Positions 59,144 through 64,000 of a stretch of DNA of 64,000 nt are shown here, piece after piece. Positions within the stretch are counted from its first letter, which is position 1. The number at the start of each line of letters is the position of its first letter. Location of the stretch: assembly GCF_009647655.1 (NCBI RefSeq), contig NZ_WJFD01000006.1, positions 186,001-250,000 on the forward strand, read 5' to 3'. A program made the position numbers and the translations under genes. The stretch is from Chitinophaga sp. SYP-B3965. GTDB lineage: Bacteria > Bacteroidota > Bacteroidia > Chitinophagales > Chitinophagaceae. The notes below the pieces were generated by a model that saw only the letters and a program-made list of their open reading frames with translations, was not told the DNA's origin and ran no database searches.

Positions 59144-60196
59144 ATGAACCTGAGCGAGTTTACTACTTCTCTCACTACCCCTGACAATGGTTATGGCCAG
59201 TTCCTGCAAACTAAAACAGGTGGAAAACTACATGATATCATCCGGAATGAAGGAAAAACGGAGAACCTGCTGGCGAGTTTCTTCTGGCAGATCATGATCA
59301 GGGCTATGGGAATACCCATTGATGCTGAAATGTATGTTGTTCCTCATGGTAATGCACAATATAGCTTAGTGCTTTTTGGTCCGAACGAAATGGAACCGCG
59401 GTCCATTTCCCTGGTGGACGAAACAGATAAGGAAGATCTGCTGGAGGGTTATGCGCTCTGGCGGCATCAAATGCAAAACGATCTAAAACAGGTAGATAAT
59501 ACAGGGTATTTGCAGGAAATCATCAGTCAGGTAGATGAAGATTATGCGATAGAGATCAACCGGAAGATGAACATGCAGATGATATTTGCAACAAAACCCG
59601 AAATTGTTTATACGGATACGCTCCTTACCACGCTTGGTTCTCCCTGTCCTGTAGTTACTGCTGCCATTGGCGGCAAACCGCTTTCTACCGCAGGCATCTT
59701 TACTTCAGATAACCAGGGAAGATTTGGCGCTACGGTAGCCTGGCATTCCGTAAAAGACATCCTTATCAATACTACGCAGATCTATATCAATGATGAAAGC
59801 GCGCAGATCGTTTCTACAGACCAGATATCAGACAGTTGTTTTGCGGTTTTTGACCAGCCCGTTGTAAAGTCTGCTTTCAATAATATAGGCGGTACCTTAT
59901 CCGGTCTCTGCCCCAGGCCATATGATCCTGTTACTTTCCAGGGCATTACCTCTGGTTTCAAACAAACTATTATTACGGGTTTGTCTCCTGATATTCCCTG
60001 TGTATTACCATATAGCCAGTTAAAAGTAATGACGGCGCCTGAAACCAATCCCGGGGATTCCGGCGCAGCATTGATAGACCGGGATGGCAAGGTAATGGGA
60101 TTCTCTTTTTACAGAACTGCTATCAACCAGCAACCAGAATATTCCTGCTGGATCTGGGCGGACTCTGTTTATAAAGCACATAATTTAATGTACTAA
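59144..60196 (+). CDS. Cytosolic trypsin-like serine protease with unknown N-terminal domain
   Basis: 350 residues, no signal peptide. Residues 1-140 form a helical and acidic domain I do not recognise (SFFWQIMIRAMGIPIDAEMY; DLLEGYALWRHQMQ). Residues about 150-345 read as a chymotrypsin fold. H201 in GATVAWHS sits where TAGHV normally is. The acid is D230 or D237 in SDSCFAVFD, and the nucleophile S306 is in NPGDSGAALIDRDGKVMG. Intracellular trypsin-like proteases next to unknown partners occur in bacterial conflict and signalling systems. The gene 18 bases downstream is the candidate partner. Confidence 0.72.
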   Translation: MNLSEFTTSLTTPDNGYGQFLQTKTGGKLHDIIRNEGKTENLLASFFWQIMIRAMGIPIDAEMYVVPHGNAQYSLVLFGPNEMEPRSISLVDETDKEDLLEGYALWRHQMQNDLKQVDNTGYLQEIISQVDEDYAIEINRKMNMQMIFATKPEIVYTDTLLTTLGSPCPVVTAAIGGKPLSTAGIFTSDNQGRFGATVAWHSVKDILINTTQIYINDESAQIVSTDQISDSCFAVFDQPVVKSAFNNIGGTLSGLCPRPYDPVTFQGITSGFKQTIITGLSPDIPCVLPYSQLKVMTAPETNPGDSGAALIDRDGKVMGFSFYRTAINQQPEYSCWIWADSVYKAHNLMY

Positions 60197-60214
60197 CCAT
60201 ATAAAACGTGTACT

Positions 60215-61207
60215 ATGTCATGGATAACTGACGTGTTCAAGAAAAAACCACAGGAGTGGTTCTACGGAAAGATCCCGGCTGCGCAGACACCGAATGATGT
60301 TGAACTGCGGGAAGTAAAAAGAGATGAAGAATACCTGCACATTTATCTGAAATCCATGCGGATAGGGTATGCGCGCAGAGGGCTGAAAACTTATTATGGC
60401 GCTGTGCATAGTTATATCTCTTTATTGCATCGTTCCGGGAAAGCAAAGTTCAATGTGGTAACCACCCCGGGAGATTTACAGGAACTGGATTCCAAGCGCA
60501 TCTACAATGTGCTTAATTTCAATAAACCTTTACTGGGACCCATTCCTTTCAGGGGTGGCAATGTGGAAGTGGAGATCGGTTTATTCTCTATTGAAGCAGC
60601 TAACCTGGCTAAACCTTTTATTTCGCTGTTAAGTGAAATGTCTACCCTGGCAGGTGTTACTTTTATCAGTGCCGCGCTTCCTTATGCAGGTGCTATTGAA
60701 AAAGGTATTAACCTGCTGGCAGGTGCTTCTGATGAATCGATACTGGAAATAGGTATCTCTACGGCATACAATAAAATAGAAACAGGTTATTATGCCGTGA
60801 TAGCAGCCCATCGTGATAAAGTAAATATCAATGATATCCGCATAGCGAAAGATTTTGCCATTACAGACGCTAATGGAACCAGCTTTTCCGATTACCCCTA
60901 TATTGTATTTGAGGTGTTCACCAGTACCAAACGGGACGACTGGTTTGACATTCCCGAGATCTCCGGTGCTTACAAGAAATTGCAGGAAGATGTGAACAAG
61001 GCAGATTATTCTGCAGCCAAAGAATCGCTGGCTGCTTTTAAAAGAGCCGTGTATTTCTCTAATGACCTGATACGCAAGGATTCCGAGGAGATCTTTAAGC
61101 AGGTGAACGATGAAGTGACGGGTTTCCTGGGTGCTACCCAAACGGGTACCCGTTCCCTGGAAAAAGCGCCAGGACTGAAGGAATTAAAGGACTTTAAAAT
61201 TTACTGA
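60215..61207 (+). CDS. Unknown protein paired with the trypsin-like protease
   Basis: 330 residues, no signal peptide. I do not recognise the family. The N-terminal part (about 1-130) is mixed alpha/beta with a beta-rich stretch (FRGGNVEVEIGLFSIE). A hydrophobic segment follows at 145-170 (LAGVTFISAALPYAGAIEKG), amphipathic enough to be a buried helix or a conditional membrane segment. The rest holds VNINDIRIAKDFAITDANG, YIVFEVFTSTKRDDWFDIPEIS and a charged helical C-terminus. The 18-base gap to the protease gene implies co-transcription. It could be the protease's substrate, inhibitor or effector. Confidence 0.7.
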   Translation: MSWITDVFKKKPQEWFYGKIPAAQTPNDVELREVKRDEEYLHIYLKSMRIGYARRGLKTYYGAVHSYISLLHRSGKAKFNVVTTPGDLQELDSKRIYNVLNFNKPLLGPIPFRGGNVEVEIGLFSIEAANLAKPFISLLSEMSTLAGVTFISAALPYAGAIEKGINLLAGASDESILEIGISTAYNKIETGYYAVIAAHRDKVNINDIRIAKDFAITDANGTSFSDYPYIVFEVFTSTKRDDWFDIPEISGAYKKLQEDVNKADYSAAKESLAAFKRAVYFSNDLIRKDSEEIFKQVNDEVTGFLGATQTGTRSLEKAPGLKELKDFKIY

Positions 61208-61257
61208 TATTCGGCGGGTATTTTCTTAATTTAGTATTCAACATATCTAAATCGAAC

Positions 61258-63156
61258 ATGTACCGCTTTTTATTCCTTTTGGTTCTTATACCCGCTTTTC
61301 TAAACGCTCAACAGAAACCCACACAGAAACCGCCTTTGCACGGTAAAAACTGGATGGCCATTACCGGCAAACCGCTTGCTGCTACAGCTGGCGCCATGAT
61401 CTTCCAGAAGGGAGGCAATGCTGTGGATGCTGCATGCGCTATGCTGGCTGCTACCTGCACCATGTGGGATGTACTCAGCTGGGGTGGCGAAACACAGGCA
61501 TTGATCTACAATCCTAAAACAGGGAAGGTGATCGCTATCAATGCCATGGGTGTTGCTCCTACAGGTGCTACCGTTGAATTCTTTAAAAAGAAAGGGTATA
61601 GTTTTCCACCGGAATATGGTCCGCTGGCTGCTACCACACCAGGTACACCGGGTGGCATTTGCCATATGCTGGCGAATTATGGTACACTCAGTCTGAAAGA
61701 AGTGCTGGCCCCTGCCATGGAACTGGCAGCGGGTTATCCTATAGAAGCGCAAACCGCCAACAGTATAGAACGCGGCAGGAAATACATTGAAGAATGGCCC
61801 TACAGCAAAAAAGTATTCTTCACCCATCCGGGAGAGAAAAGAGTAGCGCCTGCTGCAGGAGAGATCTTTGTGCAGAAGGACCTGCTGGCTACGCTTACTA
61901 AAATGGTAGAAGCGGAACAGAATGCCCTGAAGAATAAAAAGAGCCGTAAAGAAGCTATAATGGCTGCTTATGATCGTTTCTACAAAGGAGATATTGCACA
62001 GGAATTTGTAAGAGGCAGTAAAGAACAGGGTGGCCTGATCACGATGGAAGACCTGGCAAAATGGAAACCGGTTGAAGAAGAGCCGCTGCACGTGAACTAC
62101 AAAGGCATTGAAGTATATAAATTACAGGAGTGGACGCAAGGCCCGATGTTACTGCAAGGGCTCAATATCCTGGAGAACATTGATCTTAAAAGCATGGGAT
62201 ATAATTCTCCTGCTTACATTCATACCATCTATCAAACCCTGAACCTCACCTTTGCAGACAGGGATTTTTATTATGGCGATCCCCGCTTTTCTCCTAAACC
62301 TCCTATCAAAGGATTGCTGAGTAAAGCCTATGCAAAAGAAAGAGCGAAAGAAATTGATCCAACTAAAAATAATCCCAATACACAACCGGGAGACCCCTAC
62401 CCTTTTGAAGGGAAAAAGAATCCTTTATTACATCTGTTGCCAATAAGAGATGCCTTCACTGATTCCACCGGCAATAAAAAACCAGACAACTTTGTACCGA
62501 AACATGATGCAGTGGCTTATCTGCAACAGGCAGACAGTGCTTATGCAGATCGTTTATGGCGTGGCACTACCAGTGTGGAAGCTGCGGATAAAGAAGGCTG
62601 GGTAGTTTCTATCACACCCAGTGGCGGATGGATGCCGGCTTGCATTGCAGGGCGTACTGGCGTGGGCATGAGCCAGCGTTTGCAGAGTTTTGTACTGGAT
62701 TCTGCTTTGAGTCCATTTAATGTGATAGCGCCAGGTAAAAGACCACGGGTTACTTTAACACCTTCCATGGCATTGAAGGATGGAAAACCTTTCCTCTCTT
62801 TTGCTGTGCAGGGTGGAGACACACAAGATCAAAACCTGTTACAGTTCTTCCTCAACATGGTAGAATTTGGCATGACGGTGCAACAGGCTACAGAAGCGGA
62901 GAATATCAATAGCAATCAATTGTGGCTATCCCTGGGCGGCACGAGTATAAAAGAGCGTCAGCCAAAACCGGGGAGTATCCTGCTCAACAGTAATACACCG
63001 GAGAAAACGAGAACAACATTACAGGGCATGGGGTATAAGCTCAGTTTTACGGAACGGAGCAGCGGGCCTATCAATGCCATTTTCTTCGACCGGGTGCATG
63101 GCAGCCTTTGGGGCGGCAGCAGCAACCATGGGGAAGATTATGGGATTGGCTGGTAG
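61258..63156 (+). CDS. Gamma-glutamyltransferase family protein
   Basis: 632 residues with a signal peptide (FLFLLVLIPAFLNAQ), hence periplasmic or secreted. It is an Ntn-hydrolase: AATAGAMIFQKGGNAVDAACAMLAA, GGIC near 135, and the self-processing site RGTTSVEAADKEG with T437 as the new N-terminal nucleophile. SGGWMPACIAGRTGVG and TLTPSMALKDGKPFL follow. It splits into large and small subunits and transfers or hydrolyses gamma-glutamyl groups, for example from glutathione. Closer acylase-type relatives exist, so the substrate is open. It is 50 bases downstream of the protease pair and may be unrelated to it. Confidence 0.9.
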   Translation: MYRFLFLLVLIPAFLNAQQKPTQKPPLHGKNWMAITGKPLAATAGAMIFQKGGNAVDAACAMLAATCTMWDVLSWGGETQALIYNPKTGKVIAINAMGVAPTGATVEFFKKKGYSFPPEYGPLAATTPGTPGGICHMLANYGTLSLKEVLAPAMELAAGYPIEAQTANSIERGRKYIEEWPYSKKVFFTHPGEKRVAPAAGEIFVQKDLLATLTKMVEAEQNALKNKKSRKEAIMAAYDRFYKGDIAQEFVRGSKEQGGLITMEDLAKWKPVEEEPLHVNYKGIEVYKLQEWTQGPMLLQGLNILENIDLKSMGYNSPAYIHTIYQTLNLTFADRDFYYGDPRFSPKPPIKGLLSKAYAKERAKEIDPTKNNPNTQPGDPYPFEGKKNPLLHLLPIRDAFTDSTGNKKPDNFVPKHDAVAYLQQADSAYADRLWRGTTSVEAADKEGWVVSITPSGGWMPACIAGRTGVGMSQRLQSFVLDSALSPFNVIAPGKRPRVTLTPSMALKDGKPFLSFAVQGGDTQDQNLLQFFLNMVEFGMTVQQATEAENINSNQLWLSLGGTSIKERQPKPGSILLNSNTPEKTRTTLQGMGYKLSFTERSSGPINAIFFDRVHGSLWGGSSNHGEDYGIGW

Positions 63157-63942
63157 TTATGCAGCCTTTTGATAATGAAAGAACTTCTTCTTATAATCAT
63201 ATAAAGCCTGGATGATCTTCCGGGGGCTTTTCCATTCAAACAGGAAGATGATAAAGGTGGTGATCTTCACAAAACCTTTGGGGCTTTTCAGTGCGTCTGC
63301 CAGTTTCTTGATGGTCTGATCCCTCGCGGCCAAACATTTCACTCTCTCCTCGCCTGTTTTGCCGGCCAGCTCTTCCGCAAAACTCCATGCACCATCCCGC
63401 GCATTGGAGATGCTGAATTGTATGAGGATGGATTCCCCGTTATTGGCATGCATGCCTACCAGTGATAATAAAGGAGAGATCCGGCTGATCGCATTCGTGA
63501 CTTCAAATGTGAGTGAACCGATAATGGTATTGATGCTGATAAAGTCTTTGTGTAAACCCTGGATATCCTGGCCTACTGCACAATCCACAGCAGCTACGCC
63601 CAGGTCATAATTGATATGTGCATTCATGCCCAGCAGCAATTGTTGCAAGAGGATCACCGTGGGTTTCTTTGTAGCGAGGAAGGCAGATTCCCAGGGGCCG
63701 GAAGGTTTCTTGTTCTGTTTCCATTGTTCTACTGCTTCCAGGTAGCGGTTAGCAAAGAACACATCCAGCCTTTCCATGCGTGCGCCATCTTCAAACTCAT
63801 TGTTGAGGATACCCTCTTTTACTCTTACCGTTACTTTGTAATAGAGGGAAGCGAAGAAACCGATGCGGCTGTTCGTTTTAATACATTCTTCAATTAACTG
63901 TTCCAGTTGGAGGATGACCTCATCAATGGTGGTAGCTGCCAT
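63157..63942 (-). CDS. DUF5995 family protein
   Basis: 261 residues, no signal peptide, mostly helical. TIDEVILQLEQLIEECIKTNSRIGFFASLYYKVT and GARMERLDVFFANRYLEAVEQW near the start, then QLLLGMNAHINYDLGVAAVDCAVG, match DUF5995. The HINYDL core and flanking acidic residues resemble a metal-binding site seen in several helical families. Function unknown. The gene is convergent with the gamma-glutamyltransferase, whose stop codon is adjacent to its own. The last 58 bases of the window, upstream of its ATG, hold nothing recognisable. Confidence 0.8.
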   Translation of the reverse strand: MAATTIDEVILQLEQLIEECIKTNSRIGFFASLYYKVTVRVKEGILNNEFEDGARMERLDVFFANRYLEAVEQWKQNKKPSGPWESAFLATKKPTVILLQQLLLGMNAHINYDLGVAAVDCAVGQDIQGLHKDFISINTIIGSLTFEVTNAISRISPLLSLVGMHANNGESILIQFSISNARDGAWSFAEELAGKTGEERVKCLAARDQTIKKLADALKSPKGFVKITTFIIFLFEWKSPRKIIQALYDYKKKFFHYQKAA

Positions 63943-64000
63943 ACAATGGTTTGCTTTTTGGGGTGAATAAAATTATACTTTGATCAATCGCTCTACGGCC

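Noticed and set aside
61258..63156. Gamma-glutamyltransferase as third member of the protease pair
   Set aside because: It has its own signal peptide and acts outside the cytosol, while the protease pair is cytosolic. Closeness alone does not link them.

Overview
The window reads as chromosomal DNA of a Bacteroidota bacterium, most likely a Chitinophaga-like member of the Chitinophagaceae. Supporting signs are two SusC/SusD pairs, secreted proteins with type IX secretion (T9SS) tails, an outer-membrane FecR/DUF4974 protein, LytTR/LytS signalling, DUF4407, DUF4920 and DUF5995 proteins, and promoters of the Bacteroidota form TTTG-N19/20-TAnnTTTG upstream of many genes. There are no rRNA or tRNA genes, no CRISPR array, no integrase and no transposase that I can recognise. 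It looks like a core region with a few accessory insertions.

Layout. 1-4.9 kb: a divergent pair of secreted glycan-active proteins (a GH5 cellulase cut by the window edge and a jelly-roll lyase-like protein with CBM32 and T9SS tail), a small lipoprotein and an M20 amidohydrolase. 5-16.5 kb: housekeeping genes dnaK, an OmpA protein, a beta-barrel, a HAD phosphatase, argS, a TPR protein, cytidine deaminase, signal peptidase I, a MerR/B12-domain regulator and an alpha/beta hydrolase. 16.5-24.5 kb: an NtrC-type regulator split by a frameshift at an A9 run, cysE-cysM, pdhB, a thiolase and dnaG. 24.5-27 kb: a KilA-N protein, an unannotated structured small RNA with its own promoter and terminator, and folA/thyA. 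27.5-34.3 kb: SusC/SusD, a tandem-repeat terminator region, proline dehydrogenase and an orphan FecR. 34.4-44.5 kb: a sugar-isomerase-like Tat protein, recQ, several small proteins, and a LytS-DUF4407 operon separated from a LytTR regulator by a 73-bp tandem repeat array. 44.6-53.4 kb: agmatine-to-putrescine genes aguB-aguA, two unknown proteins, and a SusC-SusD-TlpA operon. 53.8-64 kb: a fatty-acid desaturase, a three-gene secreted fibre-like cluster, a cytosolic trypsin-like protease with an unknown partner, a gamma-glutamyltransferase and a DUF5995 protein.

Most notable items: (1) the candidate small RNA at 25423-25532 on the minus strand, with an exact promoter, a three-way-junction fold and a T7 tail; (2) the NtrC-type regulator whose Fis DNA-binding domain is intact but lies in the -1 frame past nine adenines, and whose stop overlaps the next gene's start; (3) the trypsin-like protease plus unknown-partner pair; (4) the secreted fibre-like trio; and (5) several intergenic repeat or inverted-repeat elements of unlike sequence but similar design. 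Family assignments come from reading motifs, not from searches.
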